This document shows, piece by piece, positions 16,396 to 25,599 of a DNA stretch of 64,000 nt; position 1 is the first letter of the stretch; every line of letters starts with the position of its first letter. Origin of the DNA: JASLEW01 sp035544895 (GTDB taxonomy: Bacteria > Acidobacteriota > Thermoanaerobaculia > Multivoradales > UBA5704); contig DASZZM010000046.1 of assembly GCA_035544895.1 (NCBI GenBank), positions 71,836 to 135,835 of the forward strand, written 5' to 3'. The translations under genes and the position numbers were made by a program. The notes under the pieces were generated by a model, which was given only the letters and a program-made list of their open reading frames with translations, searched no databases and was not told where the DNA came from.

Positions 16396-17091
16396 ATGGG
16401 CGGCCTAAGTCTAGTAACTATCTGGCAGGACATGACCATCATCAACAAGTTCGTGGTCGTCCTCCTGGTCGTGCTCTCGGTCTGGTCGCTTTACGTCTGC
16501 GTGGAGAGGCTCATCCTCTTCCGCAAGGCCAAGCGCCAGTCCCTCGAGTTCGCAAGGCTGTTCACCGATTTCATCAGGCGCGACAATCCGGACGGCGCCA
16601 TCGACGCGGCGATGAAGTACCCGCAGAGCCACATCGCCCGCGTCGTCGCCGCCGGCATGCAGGCGTACAAGTACGAGAGCGGGAGCAGCCCGCTGACCGA
16701 GATCGAGATCGTCGAGGCCGCCTCGCGCGCCGTCGAGCGCGCCTCGCTGCTGACCGCCTCCGACTTCCGGCGCGGCATCGGCGGCCTGGCGACCATCGCC
16801 ACGCTCACCCCCTTCATCGGCCTGTTCGGCACCGTCATCGGCATCATCAAGGCCTTCACCGGCATGGCGCTCAGCGGCTCGGGCGGCATCGGCGTGGTCT
16901 CGGCGGGTATCGCCGAGGCGCTGGTGTCGACCGCCTTCGGCCTCGGCGTCGCCATCCCGGCCGCCTGGATGTACAACTACTTCACCGGGCAGCTCGAGCG
17001 GCTGCAGGTCGAGATGTCGAACTCCGCGTCCGAGCTGGTCGATTTCTTCATGAAGAAGCAGAGGGGCCGCAATGTTGCCCAAGCACGTTAA
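16396..17091 (+). CDS. exbB: MotA/TolQ/ExbB proton channel protein
   Basis: A 231-residue inner-membrane channel subunit with three membrane segments: FVVVLLVVLSVWSLYVCV, the GGLATIATLTPFIGLFGTVI segment and GIAEALVSTAFGLGVAIPAA. The FIGLFGTVIGIIKAF motif is typical of ExbB/TolQ. AAGGAG lies 7 bases before the ATG. It overlaps the first exbD by 20 bases. Together with the ExbD proteins it should power TonB. Confidence 0.92.
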   Translation: MGGLSLVTIWQDMTIINKFVVVLLVVLSVWSLYVCVERLILFRKAKRQSLEFARLFTDFIRRDNPDGAIDAAMKYPQSHIARVVAAGMQAYKYESGSSPLTEIEIVEAASRAVERASLLTASDFRRGIGGLATIATLTPFIGLFGTVIGIIKAFTGMALSGSGGIGVVSAGIAEALVSTAFGLGVAIPAAWMYNYFTGQLERLQVEMSNSASELVDFFMKKQRGRNVAQAR

Positions 17092-17506
17092 GCCCAAGCT
17101 CGTCCCGCAGATCAACAGCCAGATCAACGTGACTCCGCTGGTGGACGTCTGCCTGGTGCTGCTGATCATCTTCATGGTGATCACGCCGATGCTGCAGAAA
17201 GGCATCGACGTCGCTCTGCCCGAGACCAAGCAGCCCGACAAGATGCCGGAGGGGAGCAAGGAGCTGAGCGTCTCGATCAAGCAGGACGGCAGCGTGTTCG
17301 TCAGCCAGAACTGGGTGCCGGACGACCGCCTGGCGGCCGCCCTCAAGGACGTCCACGACCAGACTCCGGACAAGAACGTGGTGATCAAGGGCGACCGCCG
17401 GCTCAAGTACAAGCGGGTGCGCGAGGTCATGCGCCTGCTCAACGAAGCCGGCTTCAGCCACGTCGGCCTGGTCACCGAGAAATACAAGAGCGGAGGGACT
17501 ACCTAG
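17072..17506 (+). CDS. exbD: Biopolymer transport protein ExbD (first copy)
   Basis: A 144-residue single-pass protein. The N-terminal INVTPLVDVCLVLLIIFMVITP carries the conserved membrane Asp used in proton conduction. A periplasmic domain follows, ending VREVMRLLNEAGFSHVGLVTE. It overlaps exbB by 20 bases, indicating coupled translation. Confidence 0.93.
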   Translation: MLPKHVKPKLVPQINSQINVTPLVDVCLVLLIIFMVITPMLQKGIDVALPETKQPDKMPEGSKELSVSIKQDGSVFVSQNWVPDDRLAAALKDVHDQTPDKNVVIKGDRRLKYKRVREVMRLLNEAGFSHVGLVTEKYKSGGTT

Positions 17507-17556
17507 TCCGGTAGTCCGGCGCGGGATCCCCTGGCGCGAAGCAAAGGAGTTGAGCC

Positions 17557-18024
17557 ATGGCAATGAACGTCGAAGGCGGTGCGGGTGGAGTCAAGAGCGA
17601 TATCAACATCACGCCCCTGGTCGACGTGGTGCTGGTGCTCCTGATCATTTTCATGGTGGCCGTCCCCCTGCTGCAGATGGGCTACCCGGTGCAGGTGCCT
17701 CCCAAGGTGCAGACCCAGAACCCCACGCCGGACCCCGACCAGGTCATCGTGCGCCTGGAGGCCGACGGCAGGGCCTACATCAACAAGCAGCCGTTCGACA
17801 TGAACGAGTTCCCCGGCCGCCTGCGACAGGCGCTCCAGGGACGGCAGAACAAGGTGATCTTCTTTGCCGCCGACGGCGAGCTGCCCTACGACAAGGTAGC
17901 CGCGTTCATGGATATCTGCCGCAACAACGGCGCCGAGAAGCTCGGCATCGTCTTCGAGGACATGAAGCAAGGTCCCGCCCAGCAGCAAGCCGGGGGCACG
18001 CCGGCGCCGGGCGCCGCGCCCTAG
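17557..18024 (+). CDS. exbD: Biopolymer transport protein ExbD (second copy)
   Basis: A 155-residue paralogue of the preceding ExbD with the same INITPLVDVVLVLLIIFMVA segment and conserved Asp. The periplasmic domain diverges (VIVRLEADGRAYINKQPF) and there is a Gln/Ala/Pro tail. AAAGGAG lies 8 bases before the ATG. Two different ExbD subunits with one ExbB suggest a heteromeric stator, as in other multi-ExbD systems. It ends 26 bases from a convergent gene. Confidence 0.92.
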   Translation: MAMNVEGGAGGVKSDINITPLVDVVLVLLIIFMVAVPLLQMGYPVQVPPKVQTQNPTPDPDQVIVRLEADGRAYINKQPFDMNEFPGRLRQALQGRQNKVIFFAADGELPYDKVAAFMDICRNNGAEKLGIVFEDMKQGPAQQQAGGTPAPGAAP

Positions 18025-18041
18025 CGACCTTGATGTCCCGG

Positions 18042-18059
18042 GCCGGGTTCCTACCCGGT
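18042..18059. repeat. REP-like palindrome between convergent genes
   Basis: GCCGGGTTCCTACCCGGT forms a hairpin between the second exbD and the convergent TPR gene, overlapping the stop codon of the latter. It belongs to the same short palindrome family as 31868, 38454 and 44829 and may act as a shared terminator. Confidence 0.55.
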
Positions 18060-18587
18060 GAGCAGGTGGCGGAGCCTGCCGAGCAGGAGGTTGACCGGGT
18101 TGGAGCGTGACAGGAACGGGAGCACGGGGGCGCGCCGCGTGCCCATCTCGCCCTGCAGGTCCAGCAGCTCGCGGTTGTCAGGCTCGATCTGCAAGCCATC
18201 CTCGAGTGCGCGCACCGCGGCGCGCCGATTGCCGGAGAGCAGCAGGGTGCGCGCCAGGTTGAGGTAGTTCTCGGCCTGATAGAACTCCAGCTTGACCGCG
18301 TGCTGGCAGAGCTTCAGCCCGTCTTGCACGCGATGCTCGCGCAGGGCGATCCCGTAGCCAAGATAAGAAAAAACCAACCCCGGCAGGGCACGTCCGCGCG
18401 GATCCTTCTCGGCGGCCTGGGCCAGGGCGGGCAACCCTACTTGCCAGTTGCCGCGCCGGCAGGCGTCGATGCCCTTGCGCACGGCTTCCGGCATCTCTCC
18501 CGGACCCCTGACAGGCACCCCAGGCGCGAAGCCCGGGGAGGCAGGACTTCCGGAGCGGGCAGAGGAAGGAGTAGGGTCTTTCAACAT
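18051..18587 (-). CDS. TPR-repeat protein
   Basis: A 178-residue probably cytoplasmic protein. After a Pro/Ser/Gly-rich N-terminus come TPR-like units: GIDACRRGNWQVGLPALAQA, then LCQHAVKLEFYQAENYLNLA and AVRALEDGLQIEPDNREL. Start ATG 18587 is preferred over TTG 18593. Divergent from the cyclic-nucleotide-binding gene at 18717, which is also TPR-rich, so the two may share regulation. Confidence 0.75.
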   Translation of the reverse strand: MLKDPTPSSARSGSPASPGFAPGVPVRGPGEMPEAVRKGIDACRRGNWQVGLPALAQAAEKDPRGRALPGLVFSYLGYGIALREHRVQDGLKLCQHAVKLEFYQAENYLNLARTLLLSGNRRAAVRALEDGLQIEPDNRELLDLQGEMGTRRAPVLPFLSRSNPVNLLLGRLRHLLTG

Positions 18588-18716
18588 CGCCAAATCTACA
18601 TAAAAGGACCGCTGGCTTCAAGATGGAGCCCGCGTGCTAGACTCGGTGACCGTTTGTCAAAGTCCCGGAGAGTCTCACCGGCGGCCGGTGAGAGAGCGCG
18701 GGCCTGGGTTGCTGCC

Positions 18717-20486
18717 ATGAGCGATCAGCGGAAAGCCGAGCAGGAAGTCGACGAGCTGTCCGACCTGGCGAGGCGGCTCGCCGAGTCGGGGAAATACGAA
18801 GAGGCGGCCGAGCTGTTGCAGGTGGCGCTGCGCCTGGACAGTCAGAGCTTGAGCGTCAAGCTGGCCCTCGCTGAAGTCCGCAAGCAACAGCAACAACAAG
18901 GAGGAGGTGGCGTCCGCAGCCTGCGCGACATGCTGCGCGAGGGATTCCGGCGCAATGCCATCGACGGCGCCCACTTCCTCGGCCTGGCCCACCTCTATGC
19001 CGAGCGCGGCGAGAACTCGCGGGCGATCGAATGCGTGGAAATGGCCAAGGCCAAGCAGCTGGCCAATCCGGCCGACCACAAGCTGCACGGGCGCCTGCTG
19101 TTCCGCCGCAAGGACTTCGACGGAGCCGCCGCGGAGCTCGGCCGGGCGCTACGCCTCAACCCCTTCGACCGCGAGATCGCCGAGAGCCTCGGGCGCGCCG
19201 AGTACGAACGCAAGCAATTCGAGGCGGCGCTCGCCGCCACGGTGCACGCCTTTCTGCTGGTCAACGAGGGAGATGAGGAAGGGAGCCGCCGGCTGCGGCG
19301 GCGCATCCAGACGCTCAAGCAGATCCTCGGCTGGGGCAGCCGCGAGCTGGCCCAGGTCTTCCATGAGCGCCAGGAGCACGTGCACACCGCCTTCGACCGC
19401 CTGCAGTGGCATCGCGAACGGTTTCTCGAGCAGGGCGGCCTGGCGGTGGCAAGCGTGCTGGCCACGCCGGCCGAGCGCGAAGCGGTGGGCGGGCAGATCC
19501 AGCTCGCGGCGCGCCTGCGCCGCCAGAAGCTCTGGTCGCACCTCACCGACCAGCAAATCTTCGCCATCACCCAGGCCGTCCGCGAGGAGGTCCACGAGAG
19601 CGGCTCGCTGATCATCGCCCACCAGGGGCGGGGCCGCGACCTCTACCTGGTCGAGGGCGGCGAGATCCTGGTGCAGCGCACGACGGGCTATGGCACCTTC
19701 AGCCTCGGCAAGATCGAGCCGGGAAGCCTGTTCGGCGAGGGGAGCTACATCACCAGGCAAGAACGCTCCTCCGACGTGATCGCCTTGCAGCCGTGCCACC
19801 TCTTGCGTATCGAAGCCGCGGCGCTCGATGGCCTCATCGAGGCCAACCCCGACCTCGGAGTCCAACTCTACTGGAGCTTCTGGCACAGCCTGGCCAATAA
19901 GCTCCGCGCCACCAACGACCAGCTCAAGAGCTTCTTTTCCGCGGACGCTCTGCCCGAGAATTTCCTGCGCTTGCGCAAGCAGCGCTCCGGCATGACCGGC
20001 TCGGCGGTCAAGGTTGAGTCCAGCGACAAGATCCGCCTCTTCCGCGAGCAGGGCTTGTCAAGGCGCGAGCTGATGACGCTGGCCACCTTCTCCAAGGAAG
20101 AGCGCTTCGCCGCCGGCGCCTCTCTCTTCCAGGAAGGGGACGAGGGGGCCGAGATGTACGTGATCCTCGACGGCAAGGCGCTGATCAGCAAGTACATCCC
20201 CGGCGCGGGCGAGGAGGCGCTGGCGATCCTCGAGCGCGGCGAATTCTTCGGCGAGATGTCGCTGATCGACGGCGAGCCGCGCTCGGCCGATGCCAGGGCC
20301 TATGGCGGGCCGCTCACCGTGCTCACCCTGGATCAGGCGACCGTGCGTGAAGTCCTGGCCATGGACGCCAACGCCGCCCTGGAGTTCCTGCAGCTGCTCT
20401 GCCGCCTGGTGGCCAACCGCCTGCGCGAGATCGACGAGAAAGTAGTCGGCTGGCGCATTCTCGCCGGCGAGACGGCCTCGGCCTAG
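18717..20486 (+). CDS. TPR protein with two cyclic-nucleotide-binding domains
   Basis: A 589-residue protein. TPR-type repeats span about residues 10-200. A first cNMP-binding fold is near 305-395 (LYLVEGGEILVQRTTGYGTF, then GSLFGEGSYITRQERSSD). A second fold is near 460-575 with a better phosphate-binding cassette, GEFFGEMSLIDGEPRSADA. The first cassette is degenerate (GEGS with RSSD), so perhaps only the second binds nucleotide. There is no DNA-binding or catalytic domain, so it is likely a cNMP-responsive scaffold. Its stop overlaps the convergent DUF4388 gene by 4 bases. Confidence 0.82.
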   Translation: MSDQRKAEQEVDELSDLARRLAESGKYEEAAELLQVALRLDSQSLSVKLALAEVRKQQQQQGGGGVRSLRDMLREGFRRNAIDGAHFLGLAHLYAERGENSRAIECVEMAKAKQLANPADHKLHGRLLFRRKDFDGAAAELGRALRLNPFDREIAESLGRAEYERKQFEAALAATVHAFLLVNEGDEEGSRRLRRRIQTLKQILGWGSRELAQVFHERQEHVHTAFDRLQWHRERFLEQGGLAVASVLATPAEREAVGGQIQLAARLRRQKLWSHLTDQQIFAITQAVREEVHESGSLIIAHQGRGRDLYLVEGGEILVQRTTGYGTFSLGKIEPGSLFGEGSYITRQERSSDVIALQPCHLLRIEAAALDGLIEANPDLGVQLYWSFWHSLANKLRATNDQLKSFFSADALPENFLRLRKQRSGMTGSAVKVESSDKIRLFREQGLSRRELMTLATFSKEERFAAGASLFQEGDEGAEMYVILDGKALISKYIPGAGEEALAILERGEFFGEMSLIDGEPRSADARAYGGPLTVLTLDQATVREVLAMDANAALEFLQLLCRLVANRLREIDEKVVGWRILAGETASA

Positions 20487-21595
20487 TCGGCGGGTTTGGG
20501 GAAGACGCGGCGCCACCAGCGCTGGAGGGGGGAGTGGCCGCGGAGGTCGGCTTCGGCTTCGAGCTGGTCGAGGGGGGCGGGCAGGATGGCGAGGCGGCCT
20601 TTCTGCATCTGGAGGAGGAAGAGGTCCATCTCGCGGCCGCGGGTGCGTGGGTCGCCGGAGAAGGCTTCGCCGACCGAGGTCTTGCCGTCGAAGCGGCCGT
20701 AGAAGTCGCGGGCGCGGGCCGGCATCCGTTTCTGCTCTTCGGGAGACGGCTCCACCACCCAGACCGGAAAGCACCTTTCGAGCAGGTCGAGCGGCACGGC
20801 CATGTGGCGGTGGGCGACCAGGACTTGCTCCTCGGTCGCCTGCTCGAGCAGCAGGTCGAAGACGCTCATCTCGTGGGTGCCCCGCTCGACCGGCTCCCCC
20901 ACCGACTCGATGTCGAGCACGGCTTCGACCGCCAGCCGGTAGGCGCCCGAGAGGAAGCGGAAATACGAGCCGCGGATGACCTTGTAGAGGTCCGCCAGCG
21001 TCCGCCTGCCGTCGAGCTCGCGGGCGATGCGCAACTCGACGGGCGCGAGGCCCGTCCCCGGCCAGTTGTGGCCGCGGCGCAGGACCATGTTGTCGTGAAT
21101 GAAGAGCTTGCGTATGCGGCGGTACTCGTCGAGCCAGCGCGTGCCCTCCATGACCAGGCCCATGGAATGGATCGGCTCGGGCAGAATCTCCTCTTCTTGC
21201 GGCATGTCGGCCTGGAAATAGAAGACGCCGCGATCCCACAGGAAGAGATCGCAGATGACGTCTTCGATCTGGGCGCGCAGCGTGCTCTGCACGACCTCAG
21301 GGGCGAGGAGGCCGAGCTCGCGCAGGGCGGTTCCCAGCCGCACGTTCTTGGCGGTGCAGTGGGTGAGCGCCCCGAAGAGCTGCTCCTGGTCCAGGTAGCC
21401 GTTGAGCAGGAGGTGCTGGCCGTAGAACTCGGCCGGGTCGTTCGACAGGCAGGCGATGACCTCCCCTTCGTGGAAGTAGATCCGCTTCTCGCGTTCGCTC
21501 CTGCGGATCACCAGGGCCCCGGTGCGCCGGTCGTTGCGGGCCCACTGCAGGAGGTCGCTCAACGGAAACGAGGTGAGCCGCCCCGAGAACTCCAT
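20483..21595 (-). CDS. DUF4388 domain protein
   Basis: A 370-residue protein starting MEFSGRLTSFPLSDLLQWAR, then RTGALVIRR and KRIYFHEGEVIACLS. This is the DUF4388 (PATAN-related) pattern found mainly in Myxococcota and Acidobacteriota signalling proteins. The middle region (LGTALRELGLLAPEVVQSTL, then VFYFQADMP) continues the fold, and a later wHTH-like part contains LAPVELRIARELDGRRTLAD. Function unknown; relatives are linked to gliding or two-component pathways. Confidence 0.8.
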   Translation of the reverse strand: MEFSGRLTSFPLSDLLQWARNDRRTGALVIRRSEREKRIYFHEGEVIACLSNDPAEFYGQHLLLNGYLDQEQLFGALTHCTAKNVRLGTALRELGLLAPEVVQSTLRAQIEDVICDLFLWDRGVFYFQADMPQEEEILPEPIHSMGLVMEGTRWLDEYRRIRKLFIHDNMVLRRGHNWPGTGLAPVELRIARELDGRRTLADLYKVIRGSYFRFLSGAYRLAVEAVLDIESVGEPVERGTHEMSVFDLLLEQATEEQVLVAHRHMAVPLDLLERCFPVWVVEPSPEEQKRMPARARDFYGRFDGKTSVGEAFSGDPRTRGREMDLFLLQMQKGRLAILPAPLDQLEAEADLRGHSPLQRWWRRVFPKPAD

Positions 21596-21735
21596 AGGTG
21601 CTGGGGGATTGTAGCCCGGTCCTGGCCTGCCAGCCCAGGCCTGTCCCCATCCATCGCCTGGACCGGCGCCGCCGCGGATCGCACCGATCGTCTAGCGGCT
21701 GACGCCGGTCCGCTCTCTCGCTTATGCTTGCAGGC

Positions 21736-24700
21736 ATGCGACGCGCCATTCTTGTCCCTCCCGCTCTGCTCGCCCTTCTCGTCTTCCCCCAGCTCGCGTC
21801 CGCCGCACGGCTACCCTGTCAGCCTTGTGCCGGGGTGCGCATCGAAAGCGGAGATACCCAGCCATCGGCCGGCCAGCCGGTGACCGCCGCGGCGGCGCTG
21901 CCCGGGCAGCCGGCAACCGTCGCGGGTCCTCTGGAAAACCTTCCGAACCTTCTGCGGGCAGCGCGGCTGCAGCCTGGGAGTCCGCTCTTCGTGGCCTGGG
22001 AGGTCGTGCTGGCACCGGGCTCGCCGGCGGCGCCGGCTGCGGCCGCCGCGGCGGCCGCAGCCAGGGCGATCGCCGGAGCGGGGGCTACGCCCTGGCTGTC
22101 GCTGGAGTTTCGCACGCCGGCGCCGCTGCCGGCCAACAGCGCCAGGTTGCAGGAGGAGCTGCAAGCGGCGGCGGCGGTGGCGGCCGCGGCGCCGGAGAGC
22201 GCCTACTTCCAGGTGGTCTGGCGGCCCGAAGGGGGGACGGGCCAGAGCTTCGACGCGGCCGACTACGCTTTTCTGCTCAAGCGCGCCGCCGTCGCCATCG
22301 CTGGCGCGCGGCCGCAGGCGCGGGTCGCCACCGATGCCCTGCCGGCCAATCCGGAGGCGCTCGGCGCGTTCTATGCCCAGGAGGTCAGCGCTTACCTGGA
22401 GGTGGTGGCGTTGCGGCCGGCCGAGCAGCCAGAGCTCGCGGCGGCGATCCAGAGCTTGCAGAAACTCGACCCGGGGCGGCCGCTGGCGCTCGATTCGCTC
22501 CCCTACCCGGCCGACCCGGGCGGCACCCTGGCCGAGGCCGCCAGGCGCACGGCGCAAGGGGTCGACCTGACCCTGTTCCGCAGCGCGGAAGTCGACGCGG
22601 CCAGGCTGTCGCCGCTGGCGCTGCTCGCCCGCGAGTTCGCGGGCGACCTCTCCTATGACCCGAGCGGGGCTCCCGGCGGCGCCGCGGAAGCCTGGACGTT
22701 CGTGCGCGGCAAGGACCTGGCGCTGCGGGTGATCGCGGTCTCTCCCGCGGCGCCCGGCGATGTGGCTCCCGGCGACCTGGTGCTGCGTTTTGCCGATCCC
22801 AGCCTGCGGCGCCCCACCCGGTTCCCGTTCAGCGCGGGGCGGGCCGCCCCACCGGCCGGGCGGCTGGTCGAGGGCGGCCTCGAGATCCGCCTTCCCAACC
22901 CCGGCCCGGTGGAGGTTCTCGGCCTCGAGCGGGCGACCGCCGCCGAGCGGCGGGGCGTGGCCGAGCGGGTCAACGTCGCATCGCAGCACGAGATGGAGGT
23001 CGAGGAGATCCTCAAGCGCCTGCAAGCGTTCGAGGACGGCCAGAGCCGGCGGCTCGACAACTACCAGGCCCTCAACACCACCCACCTGCGCTTCCAGCCC
23101 TCGGCGGGCGCGGAGGGCATCGAAGCGACGCTCGAAGGACCTTTCTTCTGGAGCCCCGAGAGCGGCGCCGACTGGGCCTGGGAAACGCTCTACATCAACG
23201 GGGTGCGGTGGCGCAACAAGACCCTTCCCGAGATCCCGCTGATCCAACCAGAGAAGGCCGCCGCCCTGCCGCTCGAAATCCATTTCACCAAGGAATACCG
23301 CTACCGCCTGCGCGGCACCGACCGGGTCGACGGCCGCGACGCCTGGGTGGTCGACTTCTCGCCCGCGGTGCCGGCATCCGCCGGTCTCAAGCTCTACCAG
23401 GGCAGCGTCTGGATCGATCGCCAGGTCGATGCCCGCCTGCGCACCCGCGCCGTCCAGGTGGGCCTGCAAGGCGAGGTCATCTCCAACGAGGAGACGCTCA
23501 TCTACACGCCGGTGGACGCCGGCGGCAACCCTGCCCCCTGGTCGCGCGAGAGCTTCGTGCTGCCGCTTCGGCTGCTCGCCCAGCAGACCCTCTCCATCCT
23601 CAATCAGGCCACGGTCGTCGACCGCGAGACCGTGCTGACCTCGGTGCGCATCAACGGCCCCGACTTTGCCGCGCAGAAGAAGAAGATCGAAGACTCGGAA
23701 GTCACCATGGTGCGCGACACCGACAAGGGCCTGCGCTACCTGGTCAAGGACAAGGCCGGGGAGAGGGTGGTCAAGGAGAAGTTCGCCACCAGCAAGCTGT
23801 TTGCCGCCGGCGGCCTGTTCTACGACCACGCGCTGAGCTACCCGCTGCCGCTGGCCGGCGCCAATTACTTCTCCCTCGATTACAAGAAAACGGGAAAGCA
23901 GCTCAACCTGTTTTTCGCCGGCGTGCTGCTGACCGGCGCCATGGCCGAGCCGCATTTCATGGGCAGCGATTTCGACCTGGGCGGCGAGATCTTCGGAATC
24001 GCCTTTCCGTTCACCGACAACTTGTTCCGCAACGGCAAAGAGGCGCATCCCGAGGAGGTCAAGACGCTGCCGGCGAGCGTGGCGGTGGCCTTCGGACACC
24101 CGATCGGCAACTTCGTCAAGCTTGGCTTCGAATACACCCTGCTGCACGCCAGCTACAGCCGCAGCAAGAACACGGAGCGCGACTTCGTGCTGCCCGCCGA
24201 CAACTTCCTCCATGCTTTCGAGCTCGAGCTGCGCTTCGCCCGCTCCGGTTATCGGCTGACCGCTACCGGCTCCTACAACCACCGCTCGAAGTGGGATTTC
24301 TGGGGACTGCCCGGCAACCACGACTTCGATCCCAAGCAGCAGAGCTTCGTGCGCTATGACTTCTCGGCGGGCAAGAACTGGTACCTGCCGCATTTTCAGA
24401 AGTTCGGCGCCGAGCTCGACTACCTCTCCGGCAGCAACCTGGACCGCTTCAGCAAGTACCAGTTCGGCTTCTTCGGCGGCGCGCGCGTGCACGGCTATCG
24501 CAGCAACAGCGTGCGGGCGACCGAGGCCTACGCCGGCCATTTCACCTACGGCTTCGAGATCGGCGAGCTGTTCCGGCTCGACGGCGTCTTCGACGCCGCG
24601 CTGGCGACCGACAAGGAGAGCGGCTTCCGCAACCGGCGGCTGGTCGGCGCCGGCCTGGTCGGCACGACGATGGGCCCCTGGCAGACCATCGTCAATCTCG

Positions 24701-24774
24701 ACCTGGGAGTCCCGGTCGCCGGCCCCGACCACGGTTTCACCCTCTACCTGGTTTTCCTCAAGCTGTTCAAGTAG
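21736..24774 (+). CDS. Large secreted or outer-membrane protein of unknown function
   Basis: About 1012 residues with a signal peptide (MRRAILVPPALLALLVFPQLASA). The N-terminal ~400 residues are Ala-rich and may form an alpha/beta barrel-like domain. The middle (about 480-690) has a LolA-like flavour: YRYRLRGTDRVDGRDAWVVD, then LYQGSVWIDRQVDARLRTRA. The C-terminal ~300 residues alternate aromatic and polar strands and end TLYLVFLKLFK, consistent with an outer-membrane beta barrel ending in an aromatic residue. ATG 21736 is favoured over 21724. Monocistronic and divergent from the DUF4388 gene. I do not recognise the family. Confidence 0.75.
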   Translation: MRRAILVPPALLALLVFPQLASAARLPCQPCAGVRIESGDTQPSAGQPVTAAAALPGQPATVAGPLENLPNLLRAARLQPGSPLFVAWEVVLAPGSPAAPAAAAAAAAARAIAGAGATPWLSLEFRTPAPLPANSARLQEELQAAAAVAAAAPESAYFQVVWRPEGGTGQSFDAADYAFLLKRAAVAIAGARPQARVATDALPANPEALGAFYAQEVSAYLEVVALRPAEQPELAAAIQSLQKLDPGRPLALDSLPYPADPGGTLAEAARRTAQGVDLTLFRSAEVDAARLSPLALLAREFAGDLSYDPSGAPGGAAEAWTFVRGKDLALRVIAVSPAAPGDVAPGDLVLRFADPSLRRPTRFPFSAGRAAPPAGRLVEGGLEIRLPNPGPVEVLGLERATAAERRGVAERVNVASQHEMEVEEILKRLQAFEDGQSRRLDNYQALNTTHLRFQPSAGAEGIEATLEGPFFWSPESGADWAWETLYINGVRWRNKTLPEIPLIQPEKAAALPLEIHFTKEYRYRLRGTDRVDGRDAWVVDFSPAVPASAGLKLYQGSVWIDRQVDARLRTRAVQVGLQGEVISNEETLIYTPVDAGGNPAPWSRESFVLPLRLLAQQTLSILNQATVVDRETVLTSVRINGPDFAAQKKKIEDSEVTMVRDTDKGLRYLVKDKAGERVVKEKFATSKLFAAGGLFYDHALSYPLPLAGANYFSLDYKKTGKQLNLFFAGVLLTGAMAEPHFMGSDFDLGGEIFGIAFPFTDNLFRNGKEAHPEEVKTLPASVAVAFGHPIGNFVKLGFEYTLLHASYSRSKNTERDFVLPADNFLHAFELELRFARSGYRLTATGSYNHRSKWDFWGLPGNHDFDPKQQSFVRYDFSAGKNWYLPHFQKFGAELDYLSGSNLDRFSKYQFGFFGGARVHGYRSNSVRATEAYAGHFTYGFEIGELFRLDGVFDAALATDKESGFRNRRLVGAGLVGTTMGPWQTIVNLDLGVPVAGPDHGFTLYLVFLKLFK

Positions 24775-24777
24775 CGC

Positions 24778-25599
24778 CTATTGGCGTGCCCGCCTCCGGC
24801 TGCCCACGACCTTGCCGCCCGGTGCGGTGAGCGCGGCCGGGGCAGCCGCGAGAGCGTGCGGGAAGCGCAGCTTGCGCAGCTGCGCGGCGGTCGACGGCCG
24901 GCAGAAGAGAAAGCCTTGGACGAGCGAGATGCCGGCCGCCGTGGCCGCCTCCAGGTCCTGCTCGTCCTCGATCCCCTCGGCCACCGCGCGCGCCCCGATT
25001 TTCTGGGCCAGGCCGGAGATCGACTCGAGGACGGCGCGGCGGTGCGCGTCTCCATGGGCGCCCGCGGCGAAGTGGCGATCGATCTTGAGCAGGTCGGGCC
25101 GGCAGTCGAGCATCATGCGGAAGCTCGACTGCCCCAACCCGACGTCGTCGAGCGCGATCCGCACGCCCAGCTCGCGCAGCTTGTCGAGGTTCTCCAAGAA
25201 CTGGCGCCCGCTCCAGGGCGGCGCGTGCTCGATGATCTCGACGACCAGCTGGTCGCCGCGGATCTTGTGCTCGCGCGCCAGCTCCGCGAGCCAGAGTGGC
25301 AGCCGGCTCTCCTTGTCCAGCGTGGCCGCATGAACGTTGAGGCACAGGGTCGGCAGCACGGGCAGAGAGTGGGCCCGCGCCATCGCCGTGCCGATCGCCA
25401 GCAGATCGACCTGGGCCTCCCGCCCCTTGCGCCGCACGTACTCGAACAGGACCTCGGAACGCTCGATGTTGGTGCGGGCGGGCCCGCGGGTGAGGGCTTC
25501 GAAAGCGAAGAGGGTGCGCCCGTTCGGCTGGACCTCGACGATCGGCTGAAACAGCGTCGTCAGGGCGCCCGGCGCGAGCAGCCGATCGAGCAGAGTCAT
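24778..25599 (-). CDS. EAL-domain cyclic-di-GMP phosphodiesterase
   Basis: A 273-residue stand-alone EAL protein predicted to hydrolyse c-di-GMP. FEALTRG (EAL motif), LCLNVHAATL, VVEIIEH, IALDDVGLGQSSF, LLKIDRHF and AVAEGIED preserve the metal and general-base residues. The loop-6 sequence is DDVGLG instead of the common DDFGTG. ATG 25599 overlaps the stop of the receiver gene, so this is the output arm of a three-gene kinase-receiver-EAL operon. Confidence 0.88.
   Translation of the reverse strand: MTLLDRLLAPGALTTLFQPIVEVQPNGRTLFAFEALTRGPARTNIERSEVLFEYVRRKGREAQVDLLAIGTAMARAHSLPVLPTLCLNVHAATLDKESRLPLWLAELAREHKIRGDQLVVEIIEHAPPWSGRQFLENLDKLRELGVRIALDDVGLGQSSFRMMLDCRPDLLKIDRHFAAGAHGDAHRRAVLESISGLAQKIGARAVAEGIEDEQDLEAATAAGISLVQGFLFCRPSTAAQLRKLRFPHALAAAPAALTAPGGKVVGSRRRARQ

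Noticed and set aside
18617..18643. Possible promoter TTCAAG...TAGACT upstream of the cNMP-binding gene
   Set aside because: Spacer is only 15 bases and both boxes are weak; not enough to list.
21811..24732. A 973-codon open frame antisense to the large secreted protein
   Set aside because: No signal peptide or conserved motif; composition is typical of the reverse strand of a GC-rich gene.
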